Shown here: one piece after another, positions 1 through 5,783 of the stretch
How the letters are laid out: every line of letters begins with the position of its first letter
Position numbering within the stretch: the stretch's first letter is position 1
NCBI GenBank assembly: GCA_029857655.1
Contig: JAOUGR010000143.1
Coordinates: 1-5,783 of the forward strand
Reading direction: 5' to 3'
From: Gammaproteobacteria bacterium
GTDB taxonomy: Bacteria; Pseudomonadota; Gammaproteobacteria; Steroidobacterales; Steroidobacteraceae
DNA: 5,783 bases
The notes under the pieces: model-generated
The model's database searches: none
What the model was told of the DNA's origin: nothing
The model's input: the letters and a program-made list of their open reading frames with translations, nothing else
Translations under genes and position numbers: made by a program

Positions 1-70
1 TGATCCGGCTCGGGGAACAGGACGCCCATGCGCGCCGCGACGAGCTCAGCTCATTCCTGGGTCTTGGCGC
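1..70. other. Region downstream of rapZ, no recognised gene
   Basis: This stretch follows the rapZ stop. On the minus strand an ATG at 27-29 opens a frame (MGVLFPEPD) that runs off the left edge, but it has no Shine-Dalgarno and I do not recognise it as PTS HPr, EIIA-Man or MgtE, the usual followers of rapZ. A short GTG frame overlapping the rapZ stop ends after seven codons. On the plus strand a frame is open from the edge to a TGA at 90-92, which would be a convergent gene end overlapping rapZ. There is no hairpin plus T-run that would mark a terminator. What gene lies beyond cannot be decided from these bases. Confidence 0.3.
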
Positions 71-934
71 TCACTTTGGCAAGGCGTTGTGACGCACGAG
101 CAATTGCGGGTAGCGCCCTCTGAAATGCGCCGCGAGGCGCTCGGCCAGGTAGACGGAGCGATGCTGGCCGCCGGTGCAGCCGATCGCGACGGTCAGATAA
201 CCGCGATTAGCAGCCTCGTAATCCGGGATCCGGCCTTCGAGGAAACGCGCGAGGTCGTCCGACATGCGGTGCACCTGGGGACTTGCCTCGAGGAACGCGA
301 CGACCGGCCCATCGCGCCCGGTCAGCGCCTGCAACGTGGGCTCCCAGTACGGATTCGGCAGCGTGCGCGCGTCGAACACGAAATCGGCGTCACCTGGCGT
401 GCCGTGCTTGAAGCCGAATGACTCGAACAGAATGGACAGCCGGCCCTCTCCCTGCGGCTCGACGCGCTGGACGATCAGGTCGCGCAGCTCATGGACACTC
501 ATCCGAGAGCTGTCGATGACGAGATCCGCGCTGTTGATCAGCGGATGCAGCAGGCGGCGTTCCTCCGCAATCGCATCGGACAGGCTGCGGTCAGCGCCTG
601 CCAGCGGATGCCGACGGCGAGTCTCGGCGTAGCGCCGCAGCAGCACCTCGTCTTCGGCGTGCAGGTACACGATATCGCAGCGCAAGCCGGCTTTCGTGAG
701 GTCGGCGACCAGCGCCGGTATCGAAGCAAGATCGCCCGGCCGATTGCGCGCGTCGAGGCCGATCGCCAGGCGGCGATATATCGGTTCCTCGGTCTGCACC
801 GAATGGGCGACCAGGGCCTGCACGAGACCGGCTGGGATGTTGTCGATGCAATACCAGCCCAGGTCCTCGAGCATATTGAGCGCGACGCTCTTGCCCGAGC
901 CCGACAGGCCGCTGACGACAACGAGCCGGATCAT
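71..934 (-). CDS. rapZ: RNase adapter / P-loop NTPase-like protein RapZ (YvcJ family)
   Basis: Cytoplasmic regulator of 287 residues (E. coli RapZ has 284). In enterics it senses glucosamine-6-phosphate and delivers the small RNA GlmZ to RNase E, thereby controlling glmS; in other bacteria the homologue is better described as a nucleotide- and metabolite-binding regulator of unknown target. The N-terminal Walker A is GLSGSGKS at 9-16, followed by LEDLGWYCIDNIPAGL. The second conserved stretch is RRYAETRRRHPL, then ADLVIDSSRMSVHEL. The C-terminal domain shows ILFESFGFKHGTPGDADFVFDARTLPNPYW and the ligand-site signature IGCTGGQHRSV near 251-261. The tail ends RHNALPK and lacks most of the KRKP cluster used by E. 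coli RapZ for RNA binding. The ATG start (932-934) has an AGGA 11 bases upstream, slightly distant. It follows hpf by 28 bases and is likely co-transcribed with it. Family identity is firm; an sRNA role in this organism is not supported. Confidence 0.95.
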   Translation of the reverse strand: MIRLVVVSGLSGSGKSVALNMLEDLGWYCIDNIPAGLVQALVAHSVQTEEPIYRRLAIGLDARNRPGDLASIPALVADLTKAGLRCDIVYLHAEDEVLLRRYAETRRRHPLAGADRSLSDAIAEERRLLHPLINSADLVIDSSRMSVHELRDLIVQRVEPQGEGRLSILFESFGFKHGTPGDADFVFDARTLPNPYWEPTLQALTGRDGPVVAFLEASPQVHRMSDDLARFLEGRIPDYEAANRGYLTVAIGCTGGQHRSVYLAERLAAHFRGRYPQLLVRHNALPK

Positions 935-962
935 GGCTGGCCGTATCCTGGCTGCTGTCGCT

Positions 963-1283
963 TCAGGAAAGCCGGCCGCGCACCACCTCGGCCGCGTGGT
1001 GGTCGGTCAGCTTTTCCTTGTGCTTGCGCATGCGCCGGTCGAGCTTGTCCGCCAGCGCGTCGATGGCGGCATACATGTCGCCGTCAATCGCATCCGCATG
1101 GATTACCGCTCCACTGACTCCCAGTGTTGCCTCGGCCTTGTGCTCGAGTTTCTCGACCGTCAATATGCAGTGCACGTCGATCACGTGGTCGAAGTGCCGC
1201 GCGACGCGGTCCAGCTTCTTTTCGACGTAATCCCGCAAGGCCGGAGTGACATCAATGTGGTGGCCAGTTAGCGTCAACTGCAT
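963..1283 (-). CDS. hpf: Ribosome hibernation promoting factor HPF, short form (sigma-54 modulation protein)
   Basis: Small protein that binds the 30S decoding region of idle ribosomes and helps 100S dimer formation in starved or stationary cells. It has 106 residues, which fits the short HPF class (E. coli HPF has 95); it lacks the extra C-terminal dimerisation domain of long HPF. The fold pattern is visible: MQLTLTGHHIDVTPALRDYV, then the helix KKLDRVARHFDHVIDVH, strands around CILTVEKLEHKAEATLGV, and the helix DMYAAIDALADKLDRRMRKHKEKL, which is rich in basic residues that would face rRNA. A charged tail of about 15 residues follows. The start ATG (1281-1283) has the strongest Shine-Dalgarno in the window (AAGGAG, six bases upstream), located inside the rpoN coding end. 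Placement right after rpoN is the standard arrangement. The next gene is rapZ, 28 bases on, without the usual ptsN between them. Confidence 0.96.
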   Translation of the reverse strand: MQLTLTGHHIDVTPALRDYVEKKLDRVARHFDHVIDVHCILTVEKLEHKAEATLGVSGAVIHADAIDGDMYAAIDALADKLDRRMRKHKEKLTDHHAAEVVRGRLS

Positions 1284-2719
1284 GGCGAACTCCTTTTTCG
1301 TGTTGCGACTCGCCGCCGTTCGCTGGAGGTCGGTATGCCGAGCGCTTCGCGGTACTTCGCAACCGTGCGCCGCGCGACCTGCACGCCGTCGATAGAAAGC
1401 ATTTCCGCGATCTGGTTGTCGGACAGCGGCTGCAGCGGTGACTCCTGGGCGATCAGCTTGCGGATTTTGGCACGAATCGCGGTGGATGAAACGCCGGCGC
1501 CGTCGTCGCCCGTGACCTGGCTCGAGAAGAAATAGCGGAACTCGAACACGCCGCGCGGCGTGTGCAGGTACTTGCCTGTGGTCACGCGCGAGACGGTGGA
1601 TTCGTGCATCTGCACGGCCTCCGCGATGTCGCGCAGGATCATCGGCTCCATTGACTCCTCGCCGCGGTCGAGAAATGCGGATTGCCGTTCCACGATCGAC
1701 CGCGCGACACGCAGCATCGTGTCATTACGGATCTCGAGGCTGCGCAGCAGCCAGCGCGCTTCCTGCAACTGCGTGCGAAGCACCGCGTGGTCGGCTTCAC
1801 GCGTGAGCATCGCGGCGTAGCGCTCATTGAGCTTCACGCGCGGCACCGATGCCGGATTCAGCTCGACGAGCCAGCCCTGCGGCGTGCGGCGCGCGTACAC
1901 ATCCGGCACCACGAATTCGGTACGCGCCGGCTGGATCGTCGAGCCGGGCCGCGGGTGGCAGCTGCGCACCAGCGCGAGCGCGATGTCCAGTTCTTCGCCG
2001 CTGCAGCGCATCTCCCGTTGCAAGAGGGAGAATTGCTGTTGCGCGACCAGCTCGAGATGCTGGTGGGCGAGGATAAACGCGGCGTCGAGGCCCGGCGTGG
2101 CCGGATCGAGCTGCCGGAGCTGCAATTCGACGCATTCACCGATAGTCCGCGCGCCGACGCCGGGCGGGTCGAACTGCTGGATGACCGCCAGCACCGCCCC
2201 GACCTCGGCTTCGTTCGCGATTACTTCCGGGGCAACTGCATCCGCTATCGCCTCCAGCGTTTCGGTCAGGTAGCCGTCATCATTTATCGCATCGATCAGC
2301 GCGCGGCCGATCGTCAATGCGGCGGCGGGCAGGTGCGCCATTTCGAGCTGCCAGATCAGGTGGTCCTGCAGCGTCTGGCCAGCTTCGTCCTCGAAGTCCT
2401 GCGAGCCATCGCCGCTGCCGGACCAGGGTGTTTCCGACTCCGCTGCCGTCGGCTCGGTCCATTCGTCGCTGATTTCGACGACCGGCTCGTCCGCGCCGGC
2501 CGCATCGCCTTCGTTGCGGTCGATTTTCGCCAGGGCCTCGAACGAAGTAGTGGGCTCCAGATCCTCCTCGACCTCGAGCATGACATTCGTCTCGAGCGCC
2601 TGCTGGATCTGCGCCTGCAATTCGAGTGTGGGAAGTTGCAACAGCCGTATCGCCTGCTGCAGCTGCGGCGTCATCGTCAACTGCTGGCCGATCCGGAGCT
2701 GCAGGGTGGGTTTCATCAT
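1274..2719 (-). CDS. rpoN: RNA polymerase sigma-54 factor RpoN
   Basis: Alternative sigma factor that binds -24/-12 promoters and needs AAA+ enhancer-binding proteins for open complex formation. It has 481 residues. Region I (1-48) carries the glutamine/leucine-rich activator-interaction segment, LQLRIGQQLTMTPQLQQAI and onwards. Region II (about 49-116) is acidic and low in complexity. Region III follows with the core-binding domain, a helix-turn-helix near 362-382 (LRDIAEAVQMHESTVSRV) and GKYLHTPRGVFEFRYFF. The RpoN box ARRTVAKYRE is intact at 449-458. Two tandem ATG codons (2717-2719 and 2714-2716) are possible starts; most homologues begin MKP, which favours the second, and the true start cannot be fixed here. 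The upstream GAGG is weak and 14-17 bases away. After LGIPTSSERRR the frame runs on as a basic tail of about ten residues, VATRKRSSPC and a final Ser, which spans the hpf ribosome binding site and overlaps the hpf start by 10 bases. Confidence 0.98.
   Translation of the reverse strand: MMKPTLQLRIGQQLTMTPQLQQAIRLLQLPTLELQAQIQQALETNVMLEVEEDLEPTTSFEALAKIDRNEGDAAGADEPVVEISDEWTEPTAAESETPWSGSGDGSQDFEDEAGQTLQDHLIWQLEMAHLPAAALTIGRALIDAINDDGYLTETLEAIADAVAPEVIANEAEVGAVLAVIQQFDPPGVGARTIGECVELQLRQLDPATPGLDAAFILAHQHLELVAQQQFSLLQREMRCSGEELDIALALVRSCHPRPGSTIQPARTEFVVPDVYARRTPQGWLVELNPASVPRVKLNERYAAMLTREADHAVLRTQLQEARWLLRSLEIRNDTMLRVARSIVERQSAFLDRGEESMEPMILRDIAEAVQMHESTVSRVTTGKYLHTPRGVFEFRYFFSSQVTGDDGAGVSSTAIRAKIRKLIAQESPLQPLSDNQIAEMLSIDGVQVARRTVAKYREALGIPTSSERRRVATRKRSSPCS
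1290..1295 (-). promoter_or_regulatory. Strong ribosome binding site of hpf inside rpoN
   Basis: On the minus strand the sequence reads AAGGAG, followed by six bases and the hpf ATG. It lies within the last codons of rpoN, in a frame that reads Lys-Arg-Ser-Ser-Pro-Cys. It is close to the ideal anti-Shine-Dalgarno complement, while the other starts in this window have weak or coupled sites, so hpf is probably translated more strongly than rpoN from the same mRNA. Confidence 0.85.
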
Positions 2720-2749
2720 GCGCGAGTGTGGCGCCTCGACGCCGCTCGT

Positions 2750-3475
2750 TCAGAGCCGGAAATCCTGGCCCAAGTAGACCTTGCGGACCTCCGGATTGGC
2801 AAGGATCTCGTCGGCAGAACCGGAGGCCAGTATCGTGCCCTGGTTGACGATGTAGGCGCGGCTGCAAATTCCCAATGTTTCCCGGACGTTATGATCGGTG
2901 ATCAGGACCCCGATGCCGCGCTCCGCGAGATGGCGGGCAATGCGCTGGATATCATGCACGGACAGCGGGTCAACGCCGGCAAATGGCTCGTCGAGCAGGA
3001 TAAATGCCGGGTCCGCGGCAAGCGCGCGGGCAATCTCGACGCGCCGGCGCTCGCCGCCCGACAGGCTCATGCCGATATTGTCGCGCAGGTGCGCGACATG
3101 CAGCTCCTCGAGCAGCCGCTCGAGTGCTTCTTCGCGTGCCCCCTGATCGAGATCGGGGCGCGTTTCGAGTATCGCCATGACATTGTCCGCCACGCTCATG
3201 CGCCGGAAAATCGACGCTTCCTGGGGCAGGTAGCCGAGGCCGCGCCGTGCGCGCGCATACATCGGCAGGTGCGTGATGTCTTCGCCATTGATCTCGATGC
3301 GTCCGCCGTCGCAGGCAACGAGCCCCACGATCATGTAGAACGCGGTGGTCTTGCCGGCGCCGTTGGGCCCGAGCAGGCCTACGACCTCGCCGCTCTCGAT
3401 CTGCAGCGACAAAGAGCAGACGACCTGGCGTTTCTGGTAGCTCTTCTCGAGGTTGGTGGCGGTCAGCAGGCTCAT
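2750..3475 (-). CDS. lptB: LPS export ABC transporter ATP-binding protein LptB
   Basis: Cytoplasmic ATPase that drives extraction of LPS from the inner membrane as a dimer with LptF, LptG and LptC. It has 241 residues, the same as E. coli LptB, and every key position falls at the same number. Walker A GPNGAGKT spans 36-43 with Lys42. The Q-loop residue is Gln85 in [10 protein letters not shown]. The ABC signature LSGGE spans 138-142. Walker [13 protein letters not shown] carries the catalytic Glu163, the D-loop follows it, and the switch histidine is His195 in [10 protein letters not shown]. The C-terminal VYLGQDFRL is the typical family ending. The ATG start (3473-3475) sits in an ATGA overlap with the lptA stop and has no good Shine-Dalgarno of its own, which points to translational coupling. 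Thirty bases separate its stop from rpoN. No lptF or lptG is in view; in gammaproteobacteria these two are normally at another locus. Confidence 0.98.
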   Translation of the reverse strand: MSLLTATNLEKSYQKRQVVCSLSLQIESGEVVGLLGPNGAGKTTAFYMIVGLVACDGGRIEINGEDITHLPMYARARRGLGYLPQEASIFRRMSVADNVMAILETRPDLDQGAREEALERLLEELHVAHLRDNIGMSLSGGERRRVEIARALAADPAFILLDEPFAGVDPLSVHDIQRIARHLAERGIGVLITDHNVRETLGICSRAYIVNQGTILASGSADEILANPEVRKVYLGQDFRL

Positions 3476-4080
3476 TCGGGTTTCTTGGGCGGAAGTGCAG
3501 GAGGCGCAGGTTCCGGCTCGCGAGGATTGATCGTGATGACGACCTGCTGGCGCGAAATCACGCGCTGGGTACCGGTGCTATAGACCAGCGTGGGACCGGT
3601 GATCTCGTTGCGCCCGTCCGAAAGCCAGGCATCGCCCGCAAGTTCCACGGTGCCGCGGCCGAGATCGTAATCGATGCGGTTCGCGTGCCCCTGTGCAAGA
3701 TCTGCCTCGTGACGTTGCTCGAATGTCGCCGGCGTCCCGGTCACGGTCGCGCTCTGGATTTCGCCCTTTGAAAAGCGGACGCGCGCAGAGTCGCTCGCCA
3801 GTTCGCCGTCAACCAGCTTGATGTGCACCGTACCGCTGAATTCCCAGCCGCTGTCCTCGAAGTCAAGACCGCTGGCCTGCGCCCGTTCGGCGGTGATACG
3901 CACCGCGCCCTGTACGATCGAGACATCGTTGAAAACCAGCACGCTGTTCTTGTAGTCGAAGTCGGTTGATCGTGCCTCAACCGTAATGGGCAGCCGGTCG
4001 CGATCCTGCGCGTGCGCCGCGCAGGCAGTGGCAACGAGCAGCAGCGCTGCAATGGCGGGCTTACGGGGTAAAAAGGCCAT
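3472..4080 (-). CDS. lptA: Periplasmic LPS bridge protein LptA
   Basis: Periplasmic OstA-like beta-jellyroll protein that polymerises end to end to bridge LptC in the inner membrane and LptD in the outer membrane. It has 202 residues. A Sec signal peptide is clear: basic n-region with Arg6 and Lys7, hydrophobic core [14 protein letters not shown], and a likely signal peptidase I site AHA|QD after residue 24. The mature part starts with [15 protein letters not shown] and [21 protein letters not shown], the standard LptA/OstA opening, and continues with [10 protein letters not shown] and [23 protein letters not shown], all family-typical. The C-terminal 17 residues form a proline-rich tail with two lysines ([17 protein letters not shown]), probably disordered. 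The start ATG (4078-4080) lies within the end of lptC; a GGAAG three bases upstream is a close, weak ribosome binding site, so coupling to lptC translation is likely. The stop overlaps the lptB start as ATGA. Confidence 0.95.
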   Translation of the reverse strand: MAFLPRKPAIAALLLVATACAAHAQDRDRLPITVEARSTDFDYKNSVLVFNDVSIVQGAVRITAERAQASGLDFEDSGWEFSGTVHIKLVDGELASDSARVRFSKGEIQSATVTGTPATFEQRHEADLAQGHANRIDYDLGRGTVELAGDAWLSDGRNEITGPTLVYSTGTQRVISRQQVVITINPREPEPAPPALPPKKPE

Positions 4081-4612
4081 GGACTTCCGATTCCAGCTTC
4101 AGTCGACCCGCCTTCAAGTCGACCTGCAGACCGCGCGCATGCATAAGGTGGCGGCCAAACGCGAGTGTGACTGTATCGCGCGTCTCGGCGTGCTCGCCGG
4201 CGGTGTCGAGTGTCAGTCGTGCCGTGCGCATTTCGCCGAGCCCGGGCTGGTCGCCGACCCGACCGCTCATTCGCACGTCGCCGGCAAACTCGACCGCTTC
4301 CGCACCGCGTGGCACGAGGGCCTCGCTCGACGTGAGGCGCCAGCCCTGGCCCTCCAGAGCCTGATAGTCGACGATCACCTCGCGCACCGTGACTGCACCG
4401 CTCAGGGGTTCCTCATTCGCGGTTGCGGCCTGCAGCGCCAGCCTTGGATTCCCGTCGGCGCCGAATTCATCCATCACGATGCCCTTCAGGTAGTAACCAG
4501 GCCGTACGGCGTCGGTGACGGGCGCGGTGACTTCGCGGTCGAGCAGGCGCCATTCGAAGAGCGCTGCAATCAGCGCGAGCAAGGCAACCAGCAGCAGCAG
4601 ACGACCGCTCAT
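4061..4612 (-). CDS. lptC: LPS export system protein LptC
   Basis: Bitopic inner-membrane protein of the LptB2FGC complex that receives LPS from LptF/LptG and passes it to LptA. The chosen start is the ATG at 4610-4612, which forms an ATGA overlap with the kdsC stop and gives 183 residues (E. coli LptC has 191). An upstream in-frame ATG at 4640-4642 would add ten residues (MAAGRAGRQE) inside the kdsC coding region and is less likely. From the chosen start, residues 1-3 are followed at once by a hydrophobic helix (LLLLVALLALIAALF, residues 5-19), the single membrane anchor, and then by a periplasmic domain of about 160 residues. Family-typical signs are PGYYLKGIVMDEF after the linker, alternating beta-strand patterns of the OstA-like jellyroll, and the ending [18 protein letters not shown]. 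The last 20 bases overlap the lptA start. Sequence divergence is normal for this family; synteny makes the call firm. Confidence 0.93.
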   Translation of the reverse strand: MSGRLLLLVALLALIAALFEWRLLDREVTAPVTDAVRPGYYLKGIVMDEFGADGNPRLALQAATANEEPLSGAVTVREVIVDYQALEGQGWRLTSSEALVPRGAEAVEFAGDVRMSGRVGDQPGLGEMRTARLTLDTAGEHAETRDTVTLAFGRHLMHARGLQVDLKAGRLKLESEVHGLFTP

Positions 4613-5097
4613 TTCTTGCCGCCCCGCGCGGCCAGCAGCCAATCGCAGAATTCGCGCGCGGCGCCTTGCCCACCGGAGGCCCGGGTCACGTGAACTGCTG
4701 CGGCCAGCACCGCGGAATGCGAGTCGGCCACTGCGGCCGGCAGGCCGACCAGGGCCATCAATTCGAGATCCGGCGTGTCATCGACCAGGCAGGCGACGTG
4801 GCGCGCATCGATATTGGTGCGGGTCAGAAGCTCGTTAAGGGCGCGGGACTTGTCGTTGACGCCCTGCGCGACATCGGTGACACCGAGTTCGCGCATGCGC
4901 TCGGTGACGGCGGTCGAGCGCCGCCCGGAGATCACGGCGACGCGGATGCCGGCGGCCATCAGCATCTTGATGCCGTGACCGTCCCGGACATGGAAGGATT
5001 TCAAGACCTCGCCGTCCGGCCCGAATAACAGGCGGCCGTCGGTCAGCACGCCGTCGACATCAAACACGACGAGGGCAATATCCGCAGCTGCCGTCAC
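4609..5097 (-). CDS. kdsC: 3-deoxy-D-manno-octulosonate-8-phosphate phosphatase KdsC
   Basis: HAD-superfamily phosphatase of 162 residues that hydrolyses Kdo-8-phosphate to Kdo in the cytoplasm. HAD motif I is FDVDGVLTDG, with nucleophile Asp13 and general acid/base Asp15. The family-typical segment FHVRDGHGIKML lies at residues 35-46. Motif II is VISGR with Ser57, and motif III is Lys83 in QGVNDK. Motif IV reads LVDDTPD (104-110): the acidic residues Asp106, Asp107 and Asp110 are kept, but the usual glycine just before them is valine (Val105). There is no separate cap domain, as expected for this tetrameric C0-type family. It is shorter than E. coli KdsC (188) but starts directly before motif I, so nothing essential is missing. 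The start is GTG (5095-5097), which forms a GTGA overlap with the kdsD stop; a G-rich run just upstream may serve as ribosome binding site. The stop overlaps the lptC start as ATGA. Confidence 0.95.
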   Translation of the reverse strand: MTAAADIALVVFDVDGVLTDGRLLFGPDGEVLKSFHVRDGHGIKMLMAAGIRVAVISGRRSTAVTERMRELGVTDVAQGVNDKSRALNELLTRTNIDARHVACLVDDTPDLELMALVGLPAAVADSHSAVLAAAVHVTRASGGQGAAREFCDWLLAARGGKK

Positions 5098-5783
5098 ATG
5101 ACCCCCGCGCGCAGCAGGTCGTGGACATTCAGGGCGCCGACCAGCCGACCCTTGTCGTCCTCGACGAGGAGGGCGTTGATGGCGTGCTTTTCCATCATCA
5201 GCACGGCTTCAGCCGCAAGTTCCTGCGGGCCGATCGAACGGCCGCCTTTTGTCATCACATCCGCCATCCGGCTTTTCTCGATGTTGATGCGCCGGTCAAG
5301 CGCGCGCCGCAGGTCACCGTCGGTGAAGATGCCGACGACTTTCTGCTTCGCATCGACCACGGCCGTCATGCCGAGGCGTTTGCGCGACATTTCGAGCAGC
5401 CCCTCGGACAGCGACGTAGTGGGTCGCACCATCGGCAAATCCTTGCCGCTGCGCATGACGTCGGAAACGTGTAGCAGCAGCCTGCGGCCCAGCTTGCCGC
5501 CAGGATGCGAGCGCGCGAAATCGGCCTCCGTGAACCCGCGATGCCCGAGCAGCGCGACTGCAAGCGCATCACCCATCGCGAGTGTTGCCGTCGTGCTCGC
5601 AGTTGGCGCGAGATTGAGCGGGCAAGCCTCTGCGGGAACGCTGATGTCGAGGTGCACGTCGGCTTCGCGTCCCAGTGTCGAGCCGGCGTTGCCGGTCATC
5701 GCGACGAGTGGCGCACCCATGCGCTTGATCAGCGGCAGTATGGTGAGGATCTCGGCAGTCTCGCCCGAGTTCGAGATCGCGAG
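5094..5783 (-). CDS. kdsD: Arabinose-5-phosphate isomerase KdsD, N-terminus cut off by window edge
   Basis: Cytoplasmic enzyme that converts ribulose-5-phosphate to arabinose-5-phosphate, the first committed step towards Kdo in the LPS inner core. The reading frame stays open to the right edge, so about 229 residues are visible. An in-frame ATG at 5718-5720 is internal, because the 21 codons before it encode the conserved SIS-domain stretch with SNSGETAEI. Further SIS motifs follow: MTGN, then AEACPLNLAPT with STTATLAMGDALAVALL, then RGFTEADFARSHPGGKLGRRLL. The histidine of SHPGG matches the catalytic His193 of E. coli KdsD, which implies that about 100 N-terminal residues lie outside the window and gives a usual total near 329. 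Two CBS repeats follow, starting at VSDVM and ADVMTKGG, and run to the C-terminus. The stop TGA (5094-5096) overlaps the kdsC start as GTGA. Identity is secure; which KdsD-type paralogue (KdsD or GutQ-like) is decided by the kdsC/lpt neighbours. Confidence 0.96.
   Translation of the reverse strand, partial: LAISNSGETAEILTILPLIKRMGAPLVAMTGNAGSTLGREADVHLDISVPAEACPLNLAPTASTTATLAMGDALAVALLGHRGFTEADFARSHPGGKLGRRLLLHVSDVMRSGKDLPMVRPTTSLSEGLLEMSRKRLGMTAVVDAKQKVVGIFTDGDLRRALDRRINIEKSRMADVMTKGGRSIGPQELAAEAVLMMEKHAINALLVEDDKGRLVGALNVHDLLRAGVM

Noticed and set aside
20..60. Inverted repeat GAGCT-G-AGCTC after rapZ as a terminator
   Set aside because: A one-base loop cannot form a stable hairpin with this stem, and no T-run follows.
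491..1117. Plus-strand open frame of 208 codons opposite rapZ and hpf
   Set aside because: The minus strand carries clear RapZ and HPF motifs; the opposing translation is rich in Arg, Ala and Gln with no recognisable domain.
1468..1482. TGGCAC that could be the -24 element of a sigma-54 promoter
   Set aside because: The -12 position reads GCGG, not TTGC, and the site lies inside rpoN on the strand opposite to all genes here.
1682..3583. Plus-strand open frame of 633 codons opposite rpoN and lptB
   Set aside because: It shares codon boundaries with both rpoN and lptB, so it is stopped only where those genes use TTA, CTA or TCA, which are rare in this GC-rich genome. It crosses two well-identified genes, and its translation shows no recognisable domain.
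4021..4032. Cysteine at residue 20 of LptA as a possible lipoprotein site (ATAC)
   Set aside because: The residue at -3 is Ala, not Leu, Val or Ile, and a normal signal peptidase I site AHA follows four residues later; LptA is a soluble periplasmic protein.
4613..4642. Upstream ATG for lptC adding MAAGRAGRQE
   Set aside because: It lies inside kdsC, while the ATG at 4610-4612 forms a standard ATGA overlap and places the membrane helix directly after the start, as in LptC homologues.
3986..4693. Plus-strand open frame of 235 codons opposite lptC
   Set aside because: It shares codon boundaries with lptC and has the same cause; lptC and its neighbours explain the region fully.

Overview
The window is a compact, high-GC chromosomal segment from a gammaproteobacterium. 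All genes lie on the minus strand, so transcription runs from the right edge (5783) to the left edge (1). The order is kdsD (5' end cut off), kdsC, lptC, lptA, lptB, rpoN, hpf, rapZ. This is the classic conserved lipopolysaccharide transport / sigma-54 cluster seen from Escherichia to Pseudomonas and Xanthomonas. The heavy GC bias at third codon positions and sequence differences from enterics point to a non-enteric, high-GC lineage. Genus cannot be read from these data.

Right half (5783 to 2750): the lipopolysaccharide module. kdsD and kdsC make Kdo precursors (arabinose-5-phosphate, then release of Kdo from Kdo-8-phosphate). lptC, lptA and lptB encode the inner-membrane bitopic anchor, the periplasmic bridge protein and the cytoplasmic ATPase of the Lpt machine, which carries finished LPS to the outer membrane. 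These five genes are packed without any gap: kdsD/kdsC overlap as GTGA, kdsC/lptC as ATGA, lptC/lptA by 20 bases and lptA/lptB as ATGA. This implies one transcript with translational coupling.

Left half (2719 to 71): the regulatory module. rpoN encodes sigma-54, hpf a short-type ribosome hibernation factor, and rapZ a P-loop NTPase-like regulator. rpoN follows lptB after 30 bases, rpoN overlaps hpf by 10 bases, and rapZ follows hpf after 28 bases. ptsN, which normally sits between hpf and rapZ, is absent here.

The first 70 bases hold no gene I can identify. No RNA gene, mobile element, CRISPR array, clear promoter or terminator is seen. I found no previously undescribed system. The points worth a second look are the missing ptsN, an unusual residue in a KdsC catalytic motif, a RapZ tail without the E. 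coli RNA-binding basic cluster, and the dense coupling of the genes.
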